A DNA stretch of 19,391 bases from Bacillota bacterium (GTDB lineage: Bacteria > Bacillota > Desulfitobacteriia > Desulfitobacteriales > Desulfitobacteriaceae), in NCBI GenBank assembly GCA_023390635.1, contig JAEWCM010000210.1, forward strand, positions 1 to 19,391, given 5' to 3'. This document shows positions 7,030 to 15,582 of this stretch, one piece after another (the stretch's first letter is position 1; the number at the start of each line of letters is the position of its first letter). A program made the position numbers and the translations under genes. The notes below the pieces were generated by a model. It searched no databases and was not told the DNA's origin. It saw only the letters and a list, made by a program, of their open reading frames with translations.

Positions 7030-9396
7030 CTATTTCAACTCTGCCACCGTCACTCCAAAATCACCTTCCCCATGCTGCCCAAGTCTGAAGGTACGTACAT
7101 GGGGATGCCCCCGCAGAAAATCCTGAATGCCGCTCCGCAGTGCTCCCGTTCCTTTGCCGTGAATGATATAGACCTGGCTGACTCCGGAAAGAGCCGCATC
7201 ATCTAAATATTTATCCAAAGTATAGGTCGCTTCTTCTACCATCATTCCCCGCAAGTCAATTTCACTGCGCAAACTTTCCGATTTATCCAGCCCTAATTTA
7301 CCCCTGCCAATACTTTCTTTATTTCTTGAAGGCTTGGAAGGTTGCTCTTCTATAAGCTGCAATTCGGATAAAGGTACGGTCACCTTCATCACTCCGGCCT
7401 GTACCAAGACTTCCCCTGAGCCGTTAGGAAGCTGGAGAATATGCCCCTTTTGCTTCAGCTTGATCATATAAACACTCTGGCCCGGCTTTAATTTTTTCCC
7501 AGCCAGAGTTTCTCCCTGCAAGGCTCCAGTTTGCGGAACCTGTACCTTTTCAGCCAGTTTACGCATCCCCAGCCGGGCCTTTTCAATCGTCTGCTGATCT
7601 TCCCGTCCGGCTTTGATCGCTTCTTTCATCTCGTCAATCAAAGCATCGGCCTCTCTTCTGGCCTGCCGAACCAATTCGGCAGCCTCTTCCTTGGCCTTTA
7701 AAATTAAAAGCTGATGCTCATTAGTCATCTTCATACTACGCTGTTCTAAATCCTGCGCAGCCCTGGCGATAGCCTCACGCTCAGTAAGTGTTTTCTGCCG
7801 CTCCGACTCAATCTCCCGCTGAGTATCTTCCAGGTTCTCCAGCAGGTCGGTCACCTGCATTTCCCGCTCCGACAAATACGTCTTAGCCCTCTCCAAAACC
7901 TGCTCTCCCAATCCTAACCGCCCGGCAATATTAAAGGCATTGCTCCGGCCCGGAATCCCCACCAACAGCCGGTATGTGGGGCGAAGGGTTTCAAGGTCGA
8001 ATTCCACCGAAGCATTTTCCACCCGTTCCGTTTGATAAGCAAAGTTCTTCAAAGCCCCATAGTGGGTAGTAGCGATCATCGTGCAGCCCCGTTCATGCAG
8101 CACTGCCAAAATGGCCATAGCCAAAGCCGCTCCCTCTGTCGGATCGGTTCCTGCTCCCACTTCGTCGAGAAGAATTAAAGAATGGTGGTCCGCATGATCC
8201 ATTACATACACAATATTTTTTAAATGACCGGAAAAGGTACTTAAGCTTTGCTCGACGCTCTGTTCGTCTCCAATATCCACAAAGACCTGAGTAAATAGTC
8301 CTAGTGAGGAGTGGGCTTCGGCCGGTATGTGAAGCCCTGCCTGATTCATAAAGACACAGAGGCCGATGGTCTTCAGCGCCACCGTTTTCCCTCCTGTATT
8401 GGGTCCAGTCACCACTAAAGTATGAAAACGCCTGCCCATTTCCAGCGTCAGCGGCACTACCTTTCCTTTCAGCAGAGGATGCCTGGCCTGGCGCAAGTCA
8501 ATCTCCTGATGTTCTGCCAGATGAGCACGCCCTGCGTTCATTTCATTGCTTAAATGAGCTTTGGCCAGGATAAAATCAATTTTAGCCAGACCCTCATACA
8601 GAGCTTCAATCGGCTCCGCCAGTGTGCCAATATTTCCGGACAGCTGCTGCAAAATCCGCTGGACCTCCCGCTCCTCTTTAAGGACCGTCTCCTTTAATTC
8701 ATTTCCCATCTGCACTACAGCCGTTGGCTCAATGAAGAGAGTGGCTCCACTGGCAGACTGATCATGTACGATACCGGAAAAGGCACCCCGGTATTCCTGT
8801 TTCACCGGAACGACATAGCGCTCCGAACGTTGGGTGATCAGCAGCTCCTGGAGCATTTTCTGGGCGTTGGGATTGCGCAGGATGCCTTCCATCGTTTCTC
8901 TGATCCTCTTCTGCAGGCGGGTCTTGCTTTTACGCAGTTGAGCCAGATCGGCAGAAGCTCCATCCACCACGAGGCCGTCTTCCCCGATTGCTCCGGCAAT
9001 TTCATCTTCCAATTCCTTCTGCGGCTGAACAAACTCCAATACTGACCATAACGCTGAACACTCTTCCTTGCGTTCTGTCAGGAAATTCCGCATTTGTCTG
9101 CCGGTCCGAAGCGTATCCCGCACATCCAGCAGTTCTTCCGGTGCTAATACTCCGCCCCTCCGGCAGCGCTCCAAATGATTTCTGATTTCCTTCGCTCCCC
9201 GTACCGTCCATGTAGGATGAGTGCGCAGTAAATATTTACCCTGATCGGTCTGATCCAGCGCTCCAGAAATTAAATCCCGCTCCCGATAGGGAACCAGAGC
9301 TTCTGCCAATTCCTGACCCAGCGGTAAAAGACAGTACTTCTTTAATTTCTCCAAAACCTTATTGAATTCTAATTTTTCCAGACTACGATTGTCCAT
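7030..9396 (-). CDS. mutS2: MutS2 family ATPase/endonuclease
   Basis: MutS2 proteins suppress homologous recombination and, in Bacillus, act on collided ribosomes. The 788-residue product has the normal length. Walker A GPNTGGKT is at 331-338, followed by the MutS-type Walker B LILLDEVGAGTDPTEG. A long charged coiled-coil region lies at roughly 510-640 (many E, R, Q and K). The C-terminal Smr domain is at about 709-788, with DLRG at 714-717 and HGKGTG at 746-751. It lacks the mismatch-recognition N-terminal domain of MutS, as expected for MutS2. The ATG at 9396 has AAAGGAG 5 nt upstream. The U32 gene ends 19 nt before it, so the two are probably cotranscribed. Confidence 0.97.
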   Translation of the reverse strand: MDNRSLEKLEFNKVLEKLKKYCLLPLGQELAEALVPYRERDLISGALDQTDQGKYLLRTHPTWTVRGAKEIRNHLERCRRGGVLAPEELLDVRDTLRTGRQMRNFLTERKEECSALWSVLEFVQPQKELEDEIAGAIGEDGLVVDGASADLAQLRKSKTRLQKRIRETMEGILRNPNAQKMLQELLITQRSERYVVPVKQEYRGAFSGIVHDQSASGATLFIEPTAVVQMGNELKETVLKEEREVQRILQQLSGNIGTLAEPIEALYEGLAKIDFILAKAHLSNEMNAGRAHLAEHQEIDLRQARHPLLKGKVVPLTLEMGRRFHTLVVTGPNTGGKTVALKTIGLCVFMNQAGLHIPAEAHSSLGLFTQVFVDIGDEQSVEQSLSTFSGHLKNIVYVMDHADHHSLILLDEVGAGTDPTEGAALAMAILAVLHERGCTMIATTHYGALKNFAYQTERVENASVEFDLETLRPTYRLLVGIPGRSNAFNIAGRLGLGEQVLERAKTYLSEREMQVTDLLENLEDTQREIESERQKTLTEREAIARAAQDLEQRSMKMTNEHQLLILKAKEEAAELVRQARREADALIDEMKEAIKAGREDQQTIEKARLGMRKLAEKVQVPQTGALQGETLAGKKLKPGQSVYMIKLKQKGHILQLPNGSGEVLVQAGVMKVTVPLSELQLIEEQPSKPSRNKESIGRGKLGLDKSESLRSEIDLRGMMVEEATYTLDKYLDDAALSGVSQVYIIHGKGTGALRSGIQDFLRGHPHVRTFRLGQHGEGDFGVTVAELK

Positions 9397-9415
9397 AACT
9401 ACTCCTTTGATTATC

Positions 9416-11986
9416 TTATTTCAAAACGCCACGAAAAAAATGCCCTTTGGTAAACCCTTCCGGAAATAGGCTTTCCAGCCGGCTTTTTCCCCGTTCAAAC
9501 TCGCTGTCTCCATTTCTGCCGGAACCCCCATCTCCTTTCAAGCGAATCAACCGGTCATGAAAAATAGATGTCACCTGATAAATCTGATCCTCCGTCGCTC
9601 TTACCATCTGAAGGCGGAGCGACCCCAGGCCCAAGTCTGTCAAGGCATCTAACTCCTGGTACAAGTTCAATTGTTTCACATTATAAAGATGCATTCTGCA
9701 CTCCATATCTGTTTCCATCGGAAAAGAAAAGTTCATTCGGTCTTTCAGAAAATAAGATTGTCCCACACAAGGCCGAGTACAATGCTTGCCCTTTTTCTCT
9801 CCGAGGGTAGCTCCAACCGGACAATACTCACTCACCATCATTTCCAAATCGCCAAATATCATAAGCTCTGCTTTTTGCCTGCCCCTAAAGAGCTTAAGCT
9901 GCTCATAATTAAGTTCAGGTGAAAGAGTAACGCTTTGTGCCCCCTCTGTCAGGAAGTGATCAAACCCGGCTTGATTGAAAACATTGAAAGAGTAGTCTAT
10001 TTCGAAAGGCCATGTACAGTCAATCTCCTGTACCATCGCCAGTTCGGCCAGATTTGAAACCATAATCTTCGGCCGATTCTCTGTCTCAGAAACTTTCTGC
10101 AACCGCTTAAAAAGAGCCTCACTCTGCCCCTCGTTTAAAATCCGGGGCAACCGCCACACCAGTTCACAGTGATTTTTCCTGCACACCTCAAAAGCTTTAT
10201 ACAACTCTTCTTCCTTGAAGCCCTGCTGCGAGCGCCAATGCTCTCCATCTAAGATAACCCGGTCTGCACCGCCCCTTGTCGCCCCCTCCAGCCCGGACAG
10301 ATTTCTCACTGCTACGGTAAGGCGCGGGATATGATTGGTCTTCTCTTCCCTAAGTTTCTCCTGTCCCTTCATCCATGCCCCAGTCCTTTGTTCATAAGCC
10401 TTCCGGGTTACCTGGGGTACAAATCTCTCTCCGGTCAGGAATTCATCAACCCACTCCCGGCGCATGTCATTGAGTTCGCGCACAGGCAGCATCGCCTCTC
10501 CACTGACATCAAATATAAACTTATCTAACACAAATGGAGTATTCCCCAATCTGGCCAGATGCTCTTTCGCATAATCTTCAGTTAAAGGTCGCTTCAATGC
10601 CTGCTGTGCATCCATTGCCGACCATACAGTAAGTCTCTTTCCCTCGCATTCTCCCTCTAAGCCCAGCTTCTCCCCTACTGCTCCAAAAAGGCGAAGAGCA
10701 ATAGGGCGTTTCTTTTGTTCTTTCCCCTCCTGAAAACTCTGTCCGGCCTTTTCCATCAGTACTGCATCATTGGTCTTAAAAATCCGATCGCCTAAGCCTA
10801 CCCGTCCCGGAATAAAAAGACTAACGGTCTCTCCTGCCAGCCCTTCCTCTGTGGGCCTGCCCTCTTTCCAAATCCGGTCAACGGTAATCCCTTCCCGACC
10901 CCTTTTCGTCCAAACCTCAATCCCGTCCCCGGGATGCAGACGGTTTTCCAGTTTAACTTCCGCCCGCTCGCCTTCTGTCTTCACCACTCTGCCTAAGCGG
11001 GTTCCCCGGTTATTGGGCCGGGTAAAGCTCATCAGATCCGCACCCGGATGTTCATACATATATCCAGGGGTAAACTCCCGATTAAAAATCTGGGTCAGCT
11101 CATAACGTTCATCTTCAGATATGGCAGCCTTTAGTGCCTGCCGGTAAACCCGGGTCACTGTGGCTACATATTCGGGGCGCTTCATTCTCCCCTCAATCTT
11201 CAGGGAATTAACGCCTGCTTCCCGCAAATCCTCCAGGTAATCAACTAAATTCAGATCCCGGGGACTAAGCAAATGCTCTCCCACTCCTCTTCCTTCCAAA
11301 ACATCCTCTTTACTCCGGTTTACCAGCTGATAAGCCATCCGGCAAGGCTGGGCACAAGTACCCCGGTTGCCGCTGCGCCCGCCGATAAAGCTGGACATAA
11401 GGCATTGTCCCGAATAACAGATGCAGAGGGCGCCATGAACAAAGACTTCCATCTCCAAGGCGCTCTTTTTCCTGATCTCCCCCATCTCCTTCAATGATGT
11501 CTCCCTGGCCAGCACAACCCTGGAAAAGCCTAATTTCTCCAGGCTTTTAACCCCCCAGGATGTGTTAACCGTCATCTGAGTGCTGGCATGGATCTCCATC
11601 TCGGGCAATACATCCCTGATAAATTGAGCCGCTCCAATATCCTGGAGAATGAGCCCGTCCACCCCCATACCATATAGGTCATAAACATAGTCAATCAGTT
11701 GAGAAAACTCCTGATCTGCCACAAGAATGTTGACGGCCACGTAAACCTTTACTTTTCTTTCATGGGCATAGTTTACCGTTCTGACCAGCTCTTCCTGATC
11801 AAAGTTGGCGGCACTTGAACGGGCACTGAAGCTCTTCCCGCCCAGGTAAACAGCATCAGCCCCATTCTCCACTGCTGCTTTGAACGCATCCCAGCTTCCC
11901 GCCGGAGCCAGCAGTTCCATCCTGCCAAAATCAGCCTTCTTGTTCTCCTTCTTTATCTCAATGATACGTTTACCCTCTGAATTCAC
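9416..11986 (-). CDS. U32 family peptidase/RNA hydroxylase-type protein with DUF3656-like middle
   Basis: The product is 856 residues from a GTG at 11986. That start has AAGGAG 9 nt upstream (11996-12001), while an in-frame ATG at 12049 has none. MELLAPAG at 23-30 is the family's typical beginning. The U32 signature EVFVHGALCICYSGQC is at about 180-195, with Cys 188, 190, 195, 211 and 215; in relatives such as RlhA and TrhP such cysteines are needed for tRNA or rRNA hydroxylation and are thought to hold an Fe-S cluster. A middle part with a translation-factor-like barrel and a DUF3656-type region follows. The C-terminal third is a second, divergent U32-like module with its own Cys cluster (SEYCPVG, KHCTRPC). 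The nearest characterised relative is probably RlhA (23S rRNA hydroxycytidine), but true substrate and protease activity are unproven. It forms an operon with mutS2. Confidence 0.9.
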   Translation of the reverse strand: MNSEGKRIIEIKKENKKADFGRMELLAPAGSWDAFKAAVENGADAVYLGGKSFSARSSAANFDQEELVRTVNYAHERKVKVYVAVNILVADQEFSQLIDYVYDLYGMGVDGLILQDIGAAQFIRDVLPEMEIHASTQMTVNTSWGVKSLEKLGFSRVVLARETSLKEMGEIRKKSALEMEVFVHGALCICYSGQCLMSSFIGGRSGNRGTCAQPCRMAYQLVNRSKEDVLEGRGVGEHLLSPRDLNLVDYLEDLREAGVNSLKIEGRMKRPEYVATVTRVYRQALKAAISEDERYELTQIFNREFTPGYMYEHPGADLMSFTRPNNRGTRLGRVVKTEGERAEVKLENRLHPGDGIEVWTKRGREGITVDRIWKEGRPTEEGLAGETVSLFIPGRVGLGDRIFKTNDAVLMEKAGQSFQEGKEQKKRPIALRLFGAVGEKLGLEGECEGKRLTVWSAMDAQQALKRPLTEDYAKEHLARLGNTPFVLDKFIFDVSGEAMLPVRELNDMRREWVDEFLTGERFVPQVTRKAYEQRTGAWMKGQEKLREEKTNHIPRLTVAVRNLSGLEGATRGGADRVILDGEHWRSQQGFKEEELYKAFEVCRKNHCELVWRLPRILNEGQSEALFKRLQKVSETENRPKIMVSNLAELAMVQEIDCTWPFEIDYSFNVFNQAGFDHFLTEGAQSVTLSPELNYEQLKLFRGRQKAELMIFGDLEMMVSEYCPVGATLGEKKGKHCTRPCVGQSYFLKDRMNFSFPMETDMECRMHLYNVKQLNLYQELDALTDLGLGSLRLQMVRATEDQIYQVTSIFHDRLIRLKGDGGSGRNGDSEFERGKSRLESLFPEGFTKGHFFRGVLK

Positions 11987-12066
11987 AAACGATCTCTCCT
12001 TATTCCAGACACAGACATTCCGGCACCTAAGTAGGAGCCTTTCCTTCATAGTGTATCCAATCTTGA

Positions 12067-12105
12067 CAAAAAAGGCTAGGAGATGTTCTCTTCTCCCAAC
12101 CTTTT
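12067..12105 (-). terminator. Intrinsic terminator of the metalloenzyme gene
   Basis: On the minus strand a 13-bp stem (12105-12093 with 12082-12070, two G-U pairs) is followed by a run of six T at 12073-12068. It lies 24 bp after the stop of the metalloenzyme gene and upstream of the U32 gene, separating the two transcription units. Confidence 0.85.
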
Positions 12106-12129
12106 ATTTGACTATTATTTGTACAATAT

Positions 12130-13041
12130 CTAAAGACTTCCATAGACATCAAACAAATACACGATCCCTGGAGTAATATCCTCCAGCTTAGTCCACTTAG
12201 GCCAATCAAGAGGGAAATTTGACCACCCCAATGCAGGTACCGGATTGAGAGTATGTCCCGGCGTCTGAAAATCTTCAATATTTCCATGGTCACTGGTCAG
12301 AAGGACCGCCATCTTTTTTGAGCTTTCTTCTAACCTGCTCATCAGGCCGCCGATCATCTCGTCAATCCGCCCGATGAATTCCACCGATTCATCCCATAAC
12401 CTTTTATGCCCCTTCGTATCCGTGAGGTAGATCTCAAACAAAGTAAAGTCATATGCTTCTGCGATACTGGCCAAATTTATTCCGCTTTTAAAGGGTGTAT
12501 ATAAAGGGACTTCCTTCCCCGCCTCCCTCAGTTTTTGATTGGTTAAATCATGATAAACGGCTGATCCGGCAATTAGCTCTTTTATTCCGAATAAGCGGGC
12601 TGACCCGGCTAAAGCGCAGAGGGTGGAAGCAGAATGTTTACTTTGTCCTTCAGCTATCCTTTGCAAATATTCATCGGAAAAAGCATTTGCGAAAGCCACT
12701 TTCTTTCCCTTGGTATATAACTGCTTAAAAATGCTGTGCTGATTAATAATCTCCGTTAAAATTTTATTCGGGTAGGCCTTAAGATGATAGCCCAACGCCT
12801 TGGCTCCGTTCACCCCGGTCCACAAGGTGGTCTGTCCGGTGGCACTTTGAGGAGTTCCCTCCACTCCCAATGTGGCATCGACAGGACGCAGCTTTACCGA
12901 TTCCCGATCGGCGATTCCTTTTCCCCATAAGAGGTGACCACCCAATAACCGGTCAATATTAGGAGTTGCCGCAGCAACAATAGGATTATCTTCTTCCTGT
13001 CCCAGGCCAAAACCATCCACAAAGATCATCAGCAAGTGCAT
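12130..13041 (-). CDS. Compact metalloenzyme of the phosphoglycerate mutase/alkaline phosphatase superfamily
   Basis: The 303-residue product keeps all seven metal or nucleophile positions of cofactor-independent phosphoglycerate mutase, in order: Asp 9 (FVDGFG), Thr 68 (SATGQT, probable phospho-acceptor), Asp 208 and His 212 (TDTKGH), Asp 251 and His 252 (SDHGNIED) and His 263 (GHT). It is therefore probably a two-metal phosphatase, phosphomutase or phosphotransferase. At 303 residues it is far shorter than GpmI (about 510), and the 140 residues between Thr 68 and Asp 208 form a smaller, unrelated cap, so a glycolytic role is unlikely. The ATG at 13041 has GAGGGGG 8 nt upstream. It appears monocistronic: an extended -10 lies just upstream and a terminator just downstream. 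No signal peptide is seen, so it should be cytoplasmic. Its substrate is unknown. Confidence 0.85.
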   Translation of the reverse strand: MHLLMIFVDGFGLGQEEDNPIVAAATPNIDRLLGGHLLWGKGIADRESVKLRPVDATLGVEGTPQSATGQTTLWTGVNGAKALGYHLKAYPNKILTEIINQHSIFKQLYTKGKKVAFANAFSDEYLQRIAEGQSKHSASTLCALAGSARLFGIKELIAGSAVYHDLTNQKLREAGKEVPLYTPFKSGINLASIAEAYDFTLFEIYLTDTKGHKRLWDESVEFIGRIDEMIGGLMSRLEESSKKMAVLLTSDHGNIEDFQTPGHTLNPVPALGWSNFPLDWPKWTKLEDITPGIVYLFDVYGSL

Positions 13042-13062
13042 TCCCCATTCCCCCTCTTTAGA

Positions 13063-13071
13063 ATTATATCA
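13063..13071 (-). promoter_or_regulatory. Extended -10 promoter of the metalloenzyme gene
   Basis: TGATATAAT on the minus strand (13071-13063) is a perfect extended -10 with no clear -35. The start point would be about 20-25 nt before the ATG, leaving just the ribosome binding site as leader. The 62-bp palindrome ends 23 bp upstream of it. Confidence 0.6.
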
Positions 13072-13093
13072 AAGTCAGGCAGACTGTGCCGCA

Positions 13094-13155
13094 TTAAATA
13101 ACGGCTTGTCCGAGATTCGTACGCGCGTACGAATCCCGGACAAGCCGTTATTTAA
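13094..13155. repeat. 62-bp nearly perfect palindrome
   Basis: The sequence is self-complementary around 13124/13125 with 31-bp arms, no loop and only one mismatched pair (A 13113 with C 13136). The core is CGTACGCGCGTACG and both ends are TTAA. It lies between the flavoprotein operon and the metalloenzyme gene, directly after (minus strand) the hairpin at 13157-13194. No U-run follows on either strand. It may be a repeated element, a protein-binding site or a transcriptional barrier. Confidence 0.9.
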
Positions 13156-13156
13156 C

Positions 13157-13194
13157 AATGCCAGGGAAACGCCATCAAGCGATTCCCTGGCATT
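13157..13194 (-). terminator. Hairpin terminator of the ferredoxin/flavoprotein operon
   Basis: AATGCCAGGGA (13157-13167) is exactly complementary to 13184-13194, with an extra CGC/GCG pairing inside the 16-nt loop. It starts 10 bp after the stop of the CoaC-fold gene. The following minus-strand tract TTGTTAAATAA is only moderately U-rich, and the next hairpin begins at once. Confidence 0.7.
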
Positions 13195-13203
13195 AAAATG
13201 GGA

Positions 13204-13752
13204 TCAGCCATCACTCTTCAACACTCCGGCCACATAGGCAAGGATTTTCTCCAAGTCTGGCATTGACCCGCCAATGATCCTGCCCTCAGCTGCCACGCGG
13301 CTTTCTTCAAGAACAAAATAGCCGTCTGCCTTCAATTGTGCAATATTCCGCTGCACCGCCGGCTTTCCATACATCCTGGGATTCATTTGCGGAACAAAGA
13401 TAACCGGCGCATCCGTTGACAAAATCGTGGTGAGGAGCAGATTATCGGCAATACCATTGGCAGCTTTGCCGATTGTGTTGGCTGTCGCTGGAGCAATCAG
13501 CAGAACATCAAGGTCTTCGCTGATTTTCTCCTTTCTCACTTCCGCCGACGGAGGGGTGCCAAAAGAATCATAAACCACCGGATTTTTGGTAATATTCCGT
13601 AACGTCAGTGGTCCAATAAATTGAGTGGCATTTTCAGTCATGATGACTTTAACATCAGCTCCTTTTTTCACCAGTTGAGATGCTAACTCTGCCGCCTTAT
13701 AGGCATTACTGCAAGAAGTAATCCCCAGTGCTATCGTCTTATCCTTAAACAT
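13204..13752 (-). CDS. CoaC/HFCD-fold flavoprotein lacking the decarboxylase His and Cys
   Basis: The 182-residue product aligns by eye with the flavoprotein half of CoaBC/Dfp (phosphopantothenoylcysteine decarboxylase, HFCD family). It has a GIT start with NAYKAAEL at 16-23, GADVKVIMTENATQF at 31-45, APATANTIGKAANGIADNLL at 87-106 (FMN site) and PQMNPRM at 121-127. The Asn of the PxMNxxM motif (124) is kept. Where active decarboxylases have the catalytic His before the APATANT strand this protein has Lys 76, and where they have the catalytic Cys (ACG) it has Glu 156. It is also unfused to a CoaB domain. It should bind FMN but probably does not decarboxylate phosphopantothenoylcysteine. It sits 15 nt behind the AprA-like gene and is the last gene of that operon. 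Its function is unknown; an FMN carrier or partner of the FAD/Fe-S pair is an inference. Confidence 0.85.
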   Translation of the reverse strand: MFKDKTIALGITSCSNAYKAAELASQLVKKGADVKVIMTENATQFIGPLTLRNITKNPVVYDSFGTPPSAEVRKEKISEDLDVLLIAPATANTIGKAANGIADNLLLTTILSTDAPVIFVPQMNPRMYGKPAVQRNIAQLKADGYFVLEESRVAAEGRIIGGSMPDLEKILAYVAGVLKSDG

Positions 13753-13767
13753 ATTCTCATCTGCCTT

Positions 13768-15576
13768 CTAAATTAGTGATCTATCAGCGGCAACTTTTTG
13801 TTTGCCCTTACGCCGGGAAATCAGATACCCACCGGCGGAATTTCTTGTTATACCGATAATTTCTGCTTCAGGCAATGCTTGTTGTCCATCAGAAGAGAGC
13901 AATTCGCTGAATGCCCGATCAGAAGCACCTGCCTCTTTACGGAAAGGCCCGTAACTTTTACGCCGTTGTTTGGCAGCGGTAAAAATGGCCTGGGCCGTTT
14001 CCAGTAAAAATTCGACCTCCAGGCTTCGGGTCAATTCATGGGGATTCTCTGCCGACAGCCTTGTATCCCAGCGCAGTTGAGCCAGCAATTCCAAAGCGTT
14101 ATCCAACTTCACATCGGTATGAGGGGACGTACCAAAGGTCACTGCAATCTGTTGGATTGCTTTCTTTATATCCTGCCATCGATCCCCTTCCTTTTCCTCA
14201 TAAATGGCGGTCACCCGTTTTAGAACTCTGCTGATCTGCTCCTCATCCGGCTTGTCCGGCGCCGGAATACTTTGCGCTCTCCTGGCTGCATTAATCCCGG
14301 CCTCATGCCCAAAGACAATAGCTTTAGGGCCTCCTCCTACTCCGGCTCCTGCATTTTCATCCCCCGCAGCAAAAAGGTTTTCTACCGTAGTCTCCAGATT
14401 TGTATCCACATAAACTCCTGCCACGGCAAAAGAACCGGCAATAAAGGCAATATTAGAGGCCAGCCGCAAGGGTATTCTTACTTTAAAAAAGTCAATCTGT
14501 TTTTCCTCAAAAAATTGCAGCAGCAGCCATTCCTTGCCTTCGTTAAACATGCTCCATTTAATGCGCTCAATCTCTTCCGGTTTCGCTTCTCCGAAATCCA
14601 GGTAGACCTGCTTGCCTTCCTCCAAATATTTCGTCATCAGAGTCCGCTGTCTTGCATACTTCTCCACCTGTTTTCGGTGTTTTTCCAGATAATCGGGATC
14701 ATCCAGACTGTAGTTCCACATTCTGTCTACAATCACATTATCTGCTTCATCCACGACGCGGGTCGCCGGCCAGAAGGTTCCGCCCGGAGCTCCGGCTGAG
14801 AAAGCCCAGTGCAGCCATCCTGCCCCCTTGCCTCCAAAAAGAAATTCAAGGTTGATGACCTCAGCTCCCGCATTAAGGGCCAGCACTTTTCCCGCCCCGA
14901 AATTGGCCGATCCCGGTGAAGCCTTTTCACTGTCGTCGTTTCCGGGCGATAAATGCTGCACATTCCCGCCGGTAGCTAAAATCGTCGTTTTTGCCGAAAC
15001 TACATACAAAATATCTTCTCTTGTACCCACGGCAATGGCTCCGGTAACTTTCCCTTCATGTTTGATCAACTCCACCACAAAAGCCCGGTTAATGATTTGC
15101 ACCTTCCGTTCAATCATCGCTCTTGTCAGTTTAACTTTAATGTCCCGGCCATCATAATGTAGGGTCGTTGGAATCGAGTGAAACTGAGTAACGACCCGGA
15201 AATTCCCCGGGATCTGACTGTCTTCAAAACGGAAATTCACCCCATACCTTTCCAGGTCCAAAATGTGGTCATATGATTTTCTGATAAATAACTCAGCCAG
15301 TTCAGGAATACCAAGCCCGATGCCATTAAGCAAAGTACGCTTCTGCTCCTCAATCATTTGTTCAATCGTATATCCCACCTTTTCATGAACAGGTGGGATA
15401 TAGCTGAAGATATGGTCATTACCGGCGCCTCCGTTACCACTTCGATACGTGTTGGATTTTTCCAGCACAATCACACTGGCTCCTTCATCACGGGCTTTAA
15501 TGGCAGCAATAGCTCCGGCCATTCCTCCCCCGACTACCAAAACATCGGTCTCCAGGTCTACTCTTTTATAAGCCAT
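13768..15576 (-). CDS. AprA-like FAD-binding fumarate reductase/APS reductase family protein
   Basis: The 602-residue cytoplasmic flavoprotein begins with a dinucleotide-binding fold: VLVVGGGMAGAIAA, with GGGMAG at 16-21 and VLEK at 37-40. It continues with ATGG at 201-204 and the second FAD contact LFAAGDENAGAGVGGG at 401-416. This plan and length match the SDH/fumarate reductase flavoprotein family. The best overall resemblance is to AprA, the alpha subunit of adenylylsulfate reductase, especially since a two-cluster ferredoxin is encoded 6 nt upstream. It carries no Tat or Sec signal. I cannot confirm the AMP/APS-binding residues of true AprA, and no sat, qmo or dsr gene is near, so sulfate respiration is not implied. 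The ATG is preceded by TTGAGG 4 nt away, overlapping the ferredoxin stop. The substrate is unknown. Confidence 0.85.
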   Translation of the reverse strand: MAYKRVDLETDVLVVGGGMAGAIAAIKARDEGASVIVLEKSNTYRSGNGGAGNDHIFSYIPPVHEKVGYTIEQMIEEQKRTLLNGIGLGIPELAELFIRKSYDHILDLERYGVNFRFEDSQIPGNFRVVTQFHSIPTTLHYDGRDIKVKLTRAMIERKVQIINRAFVVELIKHEGKVTGAIAVGTREDILYVVSAKTTILATGGNVQHLSPGNDDSEKASPGSANFGAGKVLALNAGAEVINLEFLFGGKGAGWLHWAFSAGAPGGTFWPATRVVDEADNVIVDRMWNYSLDDPDYLEKHRKQVEKYARQRTLMTKYLEEGKQVYLDFGEAKPEEIERIKWSMFNEGKEWLLLQFFEEKQIDFFKVRIPLRLASNIAFIAGSFAVAGVYVDTNLETTVENLFAAGDENAGAGVGGGPKAIVFGHEAGINAARRAQSIPAPDKPDEEQISRVLKRVTAIYEEKEGDRWQDIKKAIQQIAVTFGTSPHTDVKLDNALELLAQLRWDTRLSAENPHELTRSLEVEFLLETAQAIFTAAKQRRKSYGPFRKEAGASDRAFSELLSSDGQQALPEAEIIGITRNSAGGYLISRRKGKQKVAADRSLI

Positions 15577-15582
15577 ACTGCC

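Noticed and set aside
12027..12293. Minus-strand 88-codon frame across the metalloenzyme 3' end
   Set aside because: It overlaps the conserved C-terminus of the metalloenzyme in another frame and runs through its terminator.
12130..13041. Calling the metalloenzyme glycolytic phosphoglycerate mutase (gpmI)
   Set aside because: It is about 200 residues too short and lacks the GpmI transfer domain; only the metal site is shared.
13094..13155. Palindrome as an insertion sequence end or integron site
   Set aside because: No transposase or integrase gene and no second copy occurs in the window, so a mobile origin remains a hypothesis only.
13204..13752. Calling the CoaC-fold protein coaBC or a phosphopantothenoylcysteine decarboxylase
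   Set aside because: There is no CoaB synthetase half, and both catalytic residues (His and Cys) are replaced.
14272..14799. Plus-strand open frame of 175 codons opposite the AprA-like gene
   Set aside because: It lies wholly antisense to a well-supported flavoprotein, is rich in Phe, Ser and His as mirror frames often are, and has no ribosome binding site or known motif.
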